Shown: positions 6,264 through 13,456 of the stretch, piece by piece
Layout: every line of letters begins with the position of its first letter
How positions within the stretch are numbered: position 1 is the first letter of the stretch
Translations under genes and position numbers: made by a program
Assembly: GCA_002733485.1 (NCBI GenBank)
Contig: NVVU01000002.1
Span: 21,930-36,622 of the forward strand
Source of the DNA: Robiginitomaculum sp.
GTDB taxonomy: Bacteria; Pseudomonadota; Alphaproteobacteria; Caulobacterales; Maricaulaceae
Length of the DNA stretch: 14,693 nt
Direction of reading: 5' to 3'
Notes under the pieces: model-generated
Told to the model about the DNA's origin: nothing
Database searches by the model: none
Seen by the model: only the letters and a program-made list of their open reading frames with translations

Positions 6264-7559
6264 TTACTTATCCGTGATCTTGGCGGCCAGGGGGGCCATG
6301 GCCGGGTCCAGATCTTTGGCACCCATGCGCAATTGCGCCGCTTTCCAGCGCATGGACATGGCCACCCGCGCCCGGCCCGATGGGTGGTCGTAAAAGATAA
6401 TTTCTTCCATTTTTCCCGGCTCCAGCTTGCGATAACTGGCCAGCTTCATGGCAATGGCGGCAAAACCATCGGGGGCGCGCGCCGCATCGAGCCCGAAAAT
6501 ATCGGCCTGAGCCTCATGGGTGCGCACAATGGTATTGGTCAGCGGTGTGGCCAGAAGGAAATAGACCGACATCAACGCCATAATGAGCGGCAGGCCGCCA
6601 ATATCATCAATACCTTCAACACCCCAACCCTTGCCCCATCGGCGCACGACCACCGGATAGATGAAATGCACAAAGGCAAAACCACCCATCAATGTCAGCC
6701 CAAAACTGATCATCAGCGAGAAGCTGTGCCCCAGAACATAATGACCCATCTCGTGGCCCATCACTGCTTCGACCTCCTTGTCCGTGGCCTCGCTCAGTAG
6801 ATTATCGCCAAGGGAAATGCGCGTGGTGCCAAAAAGACCGGAGACATTGGCGGTAATGCGCCCTGATTGCCGCGAAGTGTCAAAAACATAAATGTTATCG
6901 GCAGGTACCCCATTGGCATCGGCTATGGCCAGTATGCGTTGTTTTAACGGGCCATCTTTCATCGGGGTATAGTCATTAAACAGGGGCGAGATGAACACCG
7001 GGGCAATAAAGAGTGCCAACGCCAGAAACAAAATGCTAAGCCCGGTGCCCCATACCCACCAGGTGCGTGGTGCCCGGCGTAAAATGGCATAAAAAAGGGC
7101 GGCAAAGGGGGCGCCAAAAAGAACGCCGATCAGCAGGCTTTTCAGGCTTTCGCCAAACCAGTCCATAAAGCTCTGATTGGAAAGTTCATAAGCATGCTCG
7201 CGCAGGAAGTTTTCATAAAAACCGAGTGGAAATTCCAGTACAAAAACCACCAGCGTATAGATCGCAAAAAATCCAACCACCACGGCCCAGCGCCAACGCA
7301 GTGCATTGCCCAGGCGATCCCGGATTTTACGGGCAAAGCCGCTTTGCAATAAAGCCCAGGCGATGATGATGGCCACCAGAACATCCACTAATTGCAGCCA
7401 GTAGCCCCCGGTGAAATAAGCATCCGACCGGGCCCTGGCTTCGCCGGCAACGGTATCCAGATAGGCACGGGTGGCGGCTTCGGGGTCAAAAGGAGCGCCA
7501 TGGGCATGACCGGTAATGGCCAGCACTCCCAGAATAAGAAAAATCAACCGTGTGGCCAT
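6264..7559 (-). CDS. M48 family membrane metalloprotease, STE24/CAAX-protease type
   Basis: An integral inner-membrane zinc endopeptidase related to eukaryotic STE24. The start chosen is the ATG at 7559 (431 aa), preceded by GGAG with 8-nt spacing. The upstream in-frame ATG at 7607 would overlap the BON gene and add a non-membrane leader. A first hydrophobic segment (5-17) resembles a signal peptide, followed by several spans (about 57-73, 90-108, 140-160, 168-190) in the CAAX-protease N-terminal region. The M48 catalytic part has VMGHEMGHYVLGH with His269, Glu270 and His273. Two more spans follow, then HEAQADIFGLD with the third zinc ligand Glu349 and Asp353, and the C-terminal YDHPSGRAR. 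Bacterial members are thought to act in membrane-protein quality control; the natural substrate is not known. It lies between the BON lipoprotein (25 nt) and gshB. Confidence 0.88.
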   Translation of the reverse strand: MATRLIFLILGVLAITGHAHGAPFDPEAATRAYLDTVAGEARARSDAYFTGGYWLQLVDVLVAIIIAWALLQSGFARKIRDRLGNALRWRWAVVVGFFAIYTLVVFVLEFPLGFYENFLREHAYELSNQSFMDWFGESLKSLLIGVLFGAPFAALFYAILRRAPRTWWVWGTGLSILFLALALFIAPVFISPLFNDYTPMKDGPLKQRILAIADANGVPADNIYVFDTSRQSGRITANVSGLFGTTRISLGDNLLSEATDKEVEAVMGHEMGHYVLGHSFSLMISFGLTLMGGFAFVHFIYPVVVRRWGKGWGVEGIDDIGGLPLIMALMSVYFLLATPLTNTIVRTHEAQADIFGLDAARAPDGFAAIAMKLASYRKLEPGKMEEIIFYDHPSGRARVAMSMRWKAAQLRMGAKDLDPAMAPLAAKITDK

Positions 7560-7584
7560 TCCTGTCTCTCCAAAGGTTCCGGAT

Positions 7585-8169
7585 TTAATTTTGTACTTCC
7601 GGCACATTTTGATAGCGCCTGGCCACGGTCAGATAACTGACCACTTTTTGTACGCCGGGGACCAGACTGGCATGGCCGGTGGCCCGCTTGATCTCGCCTT
7701 CGGTGCGAACAAGGCCGAGAAGAAAAACCACCTTATTGCGAGTTTCAATATTGATATTGACGCTTCGCACCGACTTGTCGGCCAGAATGCGCGAGCGTAC
7801 CTGGGTGGTGATCCAGCGATCCTTGGCATTGCCAAAAAATCCACGCTTTCCCGTAACCTCGATCTCATTGGCTACTTTGACGACCTTGGGTGCGGACCAG
7901 GCAATGCGTTCCGCTTCAAGACGTAATTGTGGTTCCGGCACATTGCCTGACAATAAAACCAACCCGTCTTCAACGGCAATACGCACCCCCGACAAATCCC
8001 CATCGGGATAGCGGCGTATACGCGCGCCAATGGCGATCCCCGCGCTGGTATCATCAATGCTGCGTCCCACGGATCGTTCCTTGCTGGTCGCACCGGTCAC
8101 GGTGCTGACCACACATCCAGCCAGACCCGCCATCAAAGCCAGCAGCACAACATTGCGTATATAGCTCAT
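7585..8169 (-). CDS. Two-BON-domain lipoprotein (DolP/YraP-like)
   Basis: The 194-aa protein has a lipoprotein signal with lipobox LAGC (Cys19), a short linker, and two BON domains: about 43-107 (GVRIAVEDGLVLLSGNV then KVANEIEV) and about 116-183 (DKSVRSVNINIETRNKVVFLLGLV then VVSYLTV). This is the architecture of E. coli DolP (YraP), an outer-membrane lipoprotein that binds anionic phospholipid and supports envelope integrity and BAM function. Valine follows the cysteine, which does not look like an inner-membrane retention signal, so outer-membrane location is plausible. An excellent GGAGG lies 6 nt before the ATG at 8169, suggesting good expression. It follows yraN by 35 nt; in E. coli dolP is also linked to yraN and rsmI, which supports orthology, but OsmY-type relatives share the fold. 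Confidence 0.87.
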   Translation of the reverse strand: MSYIRNVVLLALMAGLAGCVVSTVTGATSKERSVGRSIDDTSAGIAIGARIRRYPDGDLSGVRIAVEDGLVLLSGNVPEPQLRLEAERIAWSAPKVVKVANEIEVTGKRGFFGNAKDRWITTQVRSRILADKSVRSVNINIETRNKVVFLLGLVRTEGEIKRATGHASLVPGVQKVVSYLTVARRYQNVPEVQN

Positions 8170-8204
8170 AGAAACCTCCAGCGCGTGACAATCCGAATCA
8201 ACAC

Positions 8205-8600
8205 CTAGAATACAGCAGTTTTATGATCGCTGTCCGCTATCCATGCCGATTTGATATGCCGTGGCCAGAAAAACCCACCGGTGAGGATAACGTCAAAACG
8301 AATATCAAAGTTGGCAAAATGGGGTTTTTTGGCCAAAAATGCATTGCCGGCCCGCACCAGCCGGGCGGCCTGTGCCGGATGAACCGCCTCGGTAGTGGCG
8401 CCATTTTTGCGGCTTTTGACTTCGGCAAAGACCAAGACCCGGCCCCTTTGCGCAACAATATCAATCTCACCCATGCCGGTGCGGGCGCGAAATTGCACAA
8501 TCCGATAGCCCTTCAGGATCAGCATTAGTGCCGCCATACGCTCACCCCACAAACCGCGCCAATAGGCACGACGGCGGGCTTTGCGGGAACGCGGCATCAT
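8205..8600 (-). CDS. yraN: YraN family (UPF0102) nuclease-fold protein
   Basis: A 131-aa protein of the widespread YraN family, which has a restriction-endonuclease-like fold and a proposed but unproven role in DNA processing. It opens with a basic stretch (RKARRR), then GLWGERMA with Glu20, GEIDIVA with Asp47 (44-50), and VFAEVKSRK with Glu60 and Lys62, the spaced acidic/lysine set of a PD-(D/E)XK site. The start is the ATG at 8600, which overlaps the rsmI stop as ATGA; the next codon is also ATG. The frame stays open upstream to 8657, but those 19 residues only repeat the end of rsmI in another frame. Little ribosome-site sequence is present, so translation probably depends on coupling with rsmI. 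Confidence 0.88.
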   Translation of the reverse strand: MMPRSRKARRRAYWRGLWGERMAALMLILKGYRIVQFRARTGMGEIDIVAQRGRVLVFAEVKSRKNGATTEAVHPAQAARLVRAGNAFLAKKPHFANFDIRFDVILTGGFFWPRHIKSAWIADSDHKTAVF

Positions 8601-9511
8601 GATTGTTTTTGTATATCCAGGGCGCGGCGATAAACCAGACGGCGGGGCTGGCCACACATTTTGCTGATTTCGTCCACCGCGCCTTTCAGGCTCTGGTGGG
8701 TCATGGCCTCGGTCAGGGCAGTATCGATTTGCGCTTCATCCCATTGCCCTTCATCATCCGGCGGCCCGATGACCAGCACCATTTCGCCGCGCAATTCTGC
8801 CTCTGGTATCTGTGATCCCAATTGGTCCAGCGGGGCGCGATAAAGGGTTTCAAAACGTTTGGTCAGCTCCCGGGCCAGTACCGCCGGGCGCGGTCCCAAC
8901 ACCGCGTTCATGTCGTCCAGTACCGCCAGAACCCGTTTGGCGGTTTCATAAAACACCAGGCTGGCGGGGGTGGGCTTTAACGCCTCCAATGCCCGCCGGC
9001 GGGCGCTCTGGCGCGGCGGTAAAAACCCGGCAAACAGAAATTTGTCCGTGGGCAGCCCCGATACGGTCAGCGCCGCCAGCATCGCGCTGGGGCCCGGAAT
9101 GGCATAAACCGCCACGCCGCGCGCTGCGGCTTCGCGCACCAGTTTATAGCCCGGATCAGAGATCAGCGGCGTGCCCGCATCACTGATCAGCGCAATCTTG
9201 GCACCTTGTTCCAGGGCGACCAGCACGCTGTCGCGACGCCGGCCGGCATTGTGTTCGTGATAGGCCTCGCATTTTGGGCGCAACCCATAGGCATCAAACA
9301 GGCGGCGGCTCATGCGAGTGTCTTCGGCCAGCACCCGATCGGCCCCGGCCAATACATCCAGCGCCCGTAAGGTAATGTCGCGCAGATTGCCAATGGGTGT
9401 CGCCACCAGATAAAGTCCCGGTGCAATGTCTTTTGGGCTGGGCGCAATGGTGCCTTGCGGCAAGGTGGCCTGATCAGTAGGTTCACCGGGTATGTTGGGG
9501 ACAGAGGTCAT
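8597..9511 (-). CDS. rsmI: 16S rRNA (cytidine(1402)-2'-O)-methyltransferase RsmI
   Basis: RsmI uses SAM to 2'-O-methylate C1402 in the decoding centre of 16S rRNA. With the chosen ATG at 9511 the protein is 304 aa. It shows VATPIGNLRDIT (36-47), AEDTR (62-66), YHEHN (84-88), SDAGTPLISDPG (110-121, the SAM-site glycine loop), IPGPSA (138-143) and SGLPTDKFLFAGFLP (151-165), all in family order. About 30 low-complexity Pro/Thr residues precede the conserved core. The frame remains open to 9625, but the 38 extra residues lie opposite the lipoprotein signal region of the divergent gene and look non-native. No Shine-Dalgarno is seen before 9511, so translation may be leaderless or the true start may differ. 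It heads the minus-strand run through yraN. Confidence 0.93.
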   Translation of the reverse strand: MTSVPNIPGEPTDQATLPQGTIAPSPKDIAPGLYLVATPIGNLRDITLRALDVLAGADRVLAEDTRMSRRLFDAYGLRPKCEAYHEHNAGRRRDSVLVALEQGAKIALISDAGTPLISDPGYKLVREAAARGVAVYAIPGPSAMLAALTVSGLPTDKFLFAGFLPPRQSARRRALEALKPTPASLVFYETAKRVLAVLDDMNAVLGPRPAVLARELTKRFETLYRAPLDQLGSQIPEAELRGEMVLVIGPPDDEGQWDEAQIDTALTEAMTHQSLKGAVDEISKMCGQPRRLVYRRALDIQKQS

Positions 9512-9518
9512 GAGTATG
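9504..9518. promoter_or_regulatory. Nearly abutting divergent start codons of rsmI and the LpoA-like gene
   Basis: The rsmI ATG (9509-9511, minus) and the LpoA-like ATG (9516-9518, plus) are separated by four bases. GAGG at 9504-9507 lies 8 nt before the + start and within the first rsmI codons. An alternative + ATG at 9510-9512 would physically overlap the rsmI start. Each promoter must therefore lie inside the opposite gene. Confidence 0.6.
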
Positions 9519-10982
9519 AGAGTGTGGACTGATTTTTGCCGTGTTGGAAGGGGGGGCGCGATCCTTCTGATCGCTGCTTTTGCATTGACCGCCTGTGAAA
9601 GCACTGGCCCCGCGTCAGGCCCCATTGTGACCCCTGCGCCTCGTCCTGCACCTGTCCCTGCCCCAGGGCCGGACTTTATGCCTCAGCCTCAGGGGCCTAT
9701 GGAAGAAAATCTGGGGCCAAATGGTCTGGTACCGCCCCATATGGAGGGGCGAGATCTGGTCCGCATTGGCCTGCTTTTGCCCTTTAGCGCCCAAAGCGCC
9801 GCCTTGCGCAAGGAAGCCCGCTCTATGCTAAGCGCCGCGCAAATGGCGCTTTTTGAGACGGCTGATCCGCGTCTGGTCCTGCTGCCAAAAGACACGGCTG
9901 GTACGGAGGCCGGTGCGCAAAGTGCCGCTCAGGCAGTGATCAAGGATGGGGCCGCTATTATTCTTGGGCCGGTCTTGGGCGGTGCGGTTTCGGCGGTTTC
10001 ACCAGCGGCGGCCAGTGCCAATATTCCGATGATTGCCTTTTCCACTGATCGCAGTGTTGCCGGTGAAGGAGTTTATCTGCTCAGCTTTTTACCCGAGGCC
10101 GATGTGGCCCGCATGCTGGATTTTATCACCAGGCGCAACCAGAAAACCTTTGAGGCGTTGGCCATGTTGCGTCCCGATGCGGAAACGGTCGTGGAAGATA
10201 AATCCATCCATGCACTGGCGCTGCTCAGACCGGATAATGGCTATGGCGATCGCATTGAAGAGGCGCTCTTTAGCCAGAGCGCCAATACGGGACTTTATAT
10301 TACCGATATTGCCCGTTATGGCCGCGAATCTCAGAGCATGGCAGCACCGGCGCGTCAGATTGCCCATGTTGACGAACGCAATGCCGCCATTGCCCTCTGG
10401 ACAAAAGAAGGCGGCATTGGTGATCCGGGTCTGGACCCGGCATTTGAATTTTCTCTGCCCTATCAGGCCATCATGCTGCCCGAAAGCGGTATTCGTCTAC
10501 GCTCACTGGCCCCGTTATTGCCTATCAATGGCGTTGATCCGAAAATCACCCGCTTTATCGGTACCAGCTTGTGGAATGATGAAGATCTGTTGCATGAACC
10601 GGCGTTGTTTGGCGGCTGGTTCCCGGCCCCCAATGCCAAAGACAGTGCCAGTTTTGCGCAAAATTATGAGCGTAATTTTGCCGAAAAACCCAGCCGTCTG
10701 GCCAGCCTGGCCCATGACGGGGTTCTGGTAGTGGTGCCCAGCATAAGCAAAGGCCAAACCGGGACTTATATTGATCGGGTGAAGATAGAAAACCCCGGCG
10801 GTTTTCGCGGCGCAGACGGGTTGTTCCGCTTTGACCAAAACGGGTTGGTCGAGCGTGCGCTCAGCGTATTTGAGCTGCGTCAGGGAAAGTTTCGTGAAAT
10901 TGAACCAGCGCCGGAACAGTTTGATTTACCGCTTAATGATGGCGAGGAAGCGGCCTTGCCTGGCGCACTGCTAAGTCAATAA
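9516..10982 (+). CDS. LpoA/LppC-type lipoprotein, predicted penicillin-binding protein activator
   Basis: A 488-aa lipoprotein with signal peptide and lipobox LTAC (Cys27), a proline-rich linker at about 33-62, and then a type I periplasmic-binding-protein fold starting at RIGLLLPFSAQSAALRKEA (83-101) and containing DGAAIILGPVLGGAVSAVSP (144-163). This matches the LppC/LpoA family. E. coli LpoA spans the periplasm from the outer membrane to stimulate PBP1A; the alphaproteobacterial form lacks its N-terminal TPR domain, and the proline-rich linker may give reach instead. The start at 9516 is preferred over in-frame ATGs at 9492 and 9510 because GAGG lies 8 nt upstream of it. It diverges from rsmI, as lpoA does in E. 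coli, and its end overlaps hemW tail-to-tail by 12 bp. PBP activation in this lineage is inferred. Confidence 0.87.
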   Translation: MRVWTDFCRVGRGGAILLIAAFALTACESTGPASGPIVTPAPRPAPVPAPGPDFMPQPQGPMEENLGPNGLVPPHMEGRDLVRIGLLLPFSAQSAALRKEARSMLSAAQMALFETADPRLVLLPKDTAGTEAGAQSAAQAVIKDGAAIILGPVLGGAVSAVSPAAASANIPMIAFSTDRSVAGEGVYLLSFLPEADVARMLDFITRRNQKTFEALAMLRPDAETVVEDKSIHALALLRPDNGYGDRIEEALFSQSANTGLYITDIARYGRESQSMAAPARQIAHVDERNAAIALWTKEGGIGDPGLDPAFEFSLPYQAIMLPESGIRLRSLAPLLPINGVDPKITRFIGTSLWNDEDLLHEPALFGGWFPAPNAKDSASFAQNYERNFAEKPSRLASLAHDGVLVVVPSISKGQTGTYIDRVKIENPGGFRGADGLFRFDQNGLVERALSVFELRQGKFREIEPAPEQFDLPLNDGEEAALPGALLSQ

Positions 10983-12125
10983 TTCCAGCACCAGCCGGTC
11001 TATCAGGGCCCAGCCCTTGGGTTGCACGCGCAGCATGGATTGGTCCACTTCCAGCCAGCCATCATTAATCAGGTTCTGCAGATTGTGTTTGGGCACCGCA
11101 AAGCCGGTGCGCTTCTGCAGGCGTGCCAGGTCCAGCCCGGCACGAAGCCTCAACCCCATGGAAAACGCTTCCATGACAATTTCCTTCGGGCTAAGGGTAT
11201 CCTTGGTGGCAATGCCCCAACCCCTAGTTTGAACGGTGGCGTTATAATCGCCCGGGTGCCTTGCTGCCACCAGCTCCATACGCTGTCCATTAATGGTGGC
11301 GCGGCCATGAGCCCCCGGTCCGACGCCAATCCAGTCACCGCTTTGCCAGTAAATCAGATTATGGCGCGATTGCCCGGCGATGTTGCGCGCATGGTTGGAT
11401 ACCTCATAGGCACCCACGCCCGCCGCCTTGGTATGCTCCTGTGTCAGATCGTATAACGCGGCGGAGCGCTCTTCTGGCGCAGGCACCATGCGGCCCTTTT
11501 TGACCTGCACGCCAAAGGCGGTGCCTGGCTCTATGGTCAGGGCATAAAAGGAATAATGCTCCAGATCCAGTTCCAAAGCGGCCTCAAGTCGCTGGCCCCA
11601 GATCGTTTCGCTTTGGTCCGGCAGATCATAAATAAAATCAGCGCTGATCCGCATGCCGGCGTTTCGCGCCGCCTTGATAGCGTTTCGCGCCTCCTCGGCG
11701 CTGTGATCCCGGCCCAGAAATTTCAGTTCCTGATCATCAAGGGATTGCACCCCGATGGACAGGCGATTGATCCCGGCGCTGGCAAAACCCTGACAACGAT
11801 CCTCGCTTAGCGCATCGGGATTGGCCTCCAGTGAAATTTCCGGGTTATCAACAAAGCCAAACACCCGCTCTGCCGCCTTGATCACGGCGGCGATCTGTTC
11901 GGGACGCATCAGGGATGGTGTGCCGCCGCCAAACGACAGGCTCTGCAATGGCCCCGGCGCGGTGATGCGTCTGCCATGGCCTTCAATATCGCCTAGAATG
12001 GCGTGTAAAAGGTCATCATGATCGCCATTGCGGTTACGATAAATATTGAAATCACAATAAGGGCACAAGCGCGTGCAATAGGGCCAGTGTACATACAGCC
12101 CAAAAGGGGTGGCATTCAGGCCCAC
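10971..12125 (-). CDS. hemW: Radical SAM heme chaperone HemW
   Basis: HemW binds a [4Fe-4S] cluster, SAM and heme and is thought to deliver heme to respiratory enzymes; it was formerly annotated as oxygen-independent coproporphyrinogen oxidase. The 384-aa protein has LYVHWPYCTRLCPYCDFN with cluster cysteines 17, 21 and 24, GGGTPS at 66-71, NRLSIGVQS at 120-128, and the HemW signature HNLIYW at 255-260 that separates it from true HemN. A winged C-terminal domain follows (KEIVMEAFSMGLRLRAG, NLINDGWLEV). The start is a GTG at 12125, inside the last codons of rdgB (10-nt overlap), with no clear ribosome site, so coupled translation with rdgB is likely. RdgB-HemW linkage is common in Alphaproteobacteria. 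Its 3' end overlaps the LpoA-like gene. Confidence 0.93.
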   Translation of the reverse strand: MGLNATPFGLYVHWPYCTRLCPYCDFNIYRNRNGDHDDLLHAILGDIEGHGRRITAPGPLQSLSFGGGTPSLMRPEQIAAVIKAAERVFGFVDNPEISLEANPDALSEDRCQGFASAGINRLSIGVQSLDDQELKFLGRDHSAEEARNAIKAARNAGMRISADFIYDLPDQSETIWGQRLEAALELDLEHYSFYALTIEPGTAFGVQVKKGRMVPAPEERSAALYDLTQEHTKAAGVGAYEVSNHARNIAGQSRHNLIYWQSGDWIGVGPGAHGRATINGQRMELVAARHPGDYNATVQTRGWGIATKDTLSPKEIVMEAFSMGLRLRAGLDLARLQKRTGFAVPKHNLQNLINDGWLEVDQSMLRVQPKGWALIDRLVLELLT

Positions 12126-12718
12126 GGCTTGGCCGCCAATAGTTTTTCAAACGCTGATGCTCGATGGCTCATGGCATGTTTTTTCGTCTGGTCCATTTGC
12201 CCAAAGGTTTCCTCAAACCCCAGGGGTTGAAATACCGGATCATAGCCAAAACCGCGTGTTCCCCGCATTGGCCAGACCAGGGCTCCATCAATGCGGCCTT
12301 CAAAAACTTGTGTTTTTTCACCGGGTATAGCCAGTGCCAGTGCGCAGATGAAATTGGCGCGCCGATCCACAATTTCCCCTTTTGCGGTGGCGTTCAGCTC
12401 ATCTTCAATACGCTGCATGGCCATGGCAAAATCATGATCCGGCCCGGCCCAGCGCGCCGAATAAAGGCCGGGATCGCCGTTCAGGGCCGTCACCTCAAGT
12501 CCCGAATCATCAGCCAGCGCCGCATGGCCGGAGGCATCGCGGCAATGTTCCGCCTTTAGCACCGCATTTTGGGCAAAGGTGCTGCCAGTTTCTTCCGGCT
12601 CGATGATATTTAAGGCGGAGGCGCTGATCACCTCAAAGGAAAAGGGTGCCAACAGGGCAGCGATTTCCTTAACCTTGCCAGCATTATGGCTGGCGATGAC
12701 GAGCGTATTGATGGCCAT
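12116..12718 (-). CDS. rdgB: dITP/XTP pyrophosphatase RdgB
   Basis: This housecleaning NTPase hydrolyses dITP, dHAPTP and XTP to monophosphates so that deaminated purines stay out of DNA and RNA. The 200-aa protein has the Ham1/RdgB landmarks: IASHNAGKVKEI (8-19), ETGSTFAQNAVLKA with the Glu/Asn substrate loop (43-56), ADDSGLEV (69-76) with the likely catalytic Asp71, SARWAG (87-92), RGFGYDPVF (155-163) and SHRASAF (184-190). A good AGGAGA lies 6 nt before the ATG at 12718. It is the first gene of a two-gene unit with hemW. The spacer to the divergent DUF2975 gene holds the palindrome at 12752 and is the likely site of its promoter, though no convincing -35/-10 pair is seen on this strand. 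Confidence 0.95.
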   Translation of the reverse strand: MAINTLVIASHNAGKVKEIAALLAPFSFEVISASALNIIEPEETGSTFAQNAVLKAEHCRDASGHAALADDSGLEVTALNGDPGLYSARWAGPDHDFAMAMQRIEDELNATAKGEIVDRRANFICALALAIPGEKTQVFEGRIDGALVWPMRGTRGFGYDPVFQPLGFEETFGQMDQTKKHAMSHRASAFEKLLAAKPWA

Positions 12719-12751
12719 GGACTTCTCCTGTCGGCAAGGTTTAGCGTTTTG

Positions 12752-12763
12752 ACAAGCGCTTGT
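12752..12763. promoter_or_regulatory. Perfect 12-bp palindrome upstream of rdgB
   Basis: ACAAGCGCTTGT is a perfect palindrome about 34 bp upstream of the rdgB ATG, in the divergent spacer. A further GACAAG/CTTGTC pair (12751-12756 and 12772-12777) shares its left arm. It could be a dimer-binding operator; no regulator can be assigned. Confidence 0.35.
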
Positions 12764-12798
12764 GCAGGGGCCTTGTCACCTTAAATACACGCTTTTTC

Positions 12799-12827
12799 TT
12801 GATTGAAACTCGATATGGGTTTATCGA
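12799..12827 (+). promoter_or_regulatory. Possible promoter with overlapping inverted repeat for the DUF2975/HTH unit
   Basis: TTGATT (12799-12804) and TATCGA (12822-12827) are spaced by 17 bp. TCGATA (12810-12815) and TATCGA (12822-12827) form an inverted repeat with a 6-bp spacer that covers the -10 box, a layout fit for a repressor. Because the unit encodes an HTH protein, autoregulation is a natural but untested inference. Confidence 0.4.
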
Positions 12828-12849
12828 ATAACAGGTAGATATGATTTGG

Positions 12850-12894
12850 GTTCGCAGGCAACCCGCCGATGGTGATCGGGTGATAACTGCGAAC
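12850..12894 (+). promoter_or_regulatory. Structured leader of the DUF2975/HTH unit
   Basis: GTTCGCAG (12850-12857) and CTGCGAAC (12887-12894) are perfectly complementary and enclose 29 nt. That interior can fold either as ACCCG/CGGGT (12861-12865 with 12877-12881) or as CCGAT/ATCGG around GGTG (12866-12879). The structure ends 7 nt before AAGGAAG, the ribosome site for the ATG at 12918. It has no T-run, so it is not a terminator. It resembles a structured 5' leader or a cruciform-type operator; it matches no riboswitch class I know. Confidence 0.5.
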
Positions 12895-12917
12895 AGGAAA
12901 AAAGGAAGCGCGCGAGG

Positions 12918-13448
12918 ATGAAGACCCTGGGTCGAAAATCATTCGCCAGTTTTTTAAGTGCCAGTCTTGATATTGCCAGATGGGTTCTTATTGCCCTGCT
13001 GGCGGTCATGATATTGGTGGGCATTCCTGCTTATATTATCGATGCGTATGTGGATCTTTCCTGGGTAACTTCGCCGCCGCCCGGCGTGGTGCTTTGGCCG
13101 GGCATGCTGATTTTCATCATCAGCCTTCTGGTGGCTCTGGTGGTGGTGATGCGTCTGCGCCGCATTTTTGCAACCCTGATCGAGGGTGATCCGTTTGTGC
13201 CGGAAAACGCTGTGCATTTAAGGGTGATCTGGATGACGCTGGTTGCTTATGAATTATTGCGGATGGTGGTGACCAGTGGCGCTGTGCTGACACTGAATGT
13301 TTTTGGTCACACCACAAATACAACGGGTTTGCATGGTGGCCTGAGCCTGAATGGCGCTTTATGGCTGGCCGTAGCGGTGCTGGTGGTGCTGGCCGAAGTC
13401 TTTCGCGAAGGCGCCCGCCTGCGCGATGAACAAAAACTGACGATTTAA
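12918..13448 (+). CDS. DUF2975 four-helix membrane protein
   Basis: A 176-aa inner-membrane protein with four predicted spans at about 20-42, 57-79, 103-127 and 144-162. Two features mark it as DUF2975: the cytoplasmic loop LRRIFATLIEGDPFVPENA (80-98) and the end VLAEVFREGARLRDEQKLTI. Family members are commonly encoded directly before a small YozG-like HTH regulator, as here. No biochemical function is established; a membrane sensor or a protein whose stability is linked to the regulator has been the usual guess. AAGGAAG lies 9 nt before the ATG. Eight nt separate it from the HTH gene, so the two are almost certainly co-transcribed. The conserved loop and C-tail are both placed to face the cytoplasm if the N-terminus does. 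Confidence 0.87.
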   Translation: MKTLGRKSFASFLSASLDIARWVLIALLAVMILVGIPAYIIDAYVDLSWVTSPPPGVVLWPGMLIFIISLLVALVVVMRLRRIFATLIEGDPFVPENAVHLRVIWMTLVAYELLRMVVTSGAVLTLNVFGHTTNTTGLHGGLSLNGALWLAVAVLVVLAEVFREGARLRDEQKLTI

Positions 13449-13456
13449 GGACATAG

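Noticed and set aside
6084..6800. 238-codon open frame on the + strand
   Set aside because: It is antisense to the start of gshB and the end of the M48 protease, has no ribosome site and no recognisable domain.
9512..9625. N-terminal extension of rsmI to the ATG at 9625
   Set aside because: It would add 38 residues opposite the lipoprotein signal peptide of the divergent gene, with no family resemblance.
10033..10731. 232-codon + strand frame inside the LpoA-like gene
   Set aside because: It is a shifted frame rich in Pro, Arg, Cys and Trp, typical of an out-of-frame reading. The main frame carries the lipobox and the binding-protein fold.
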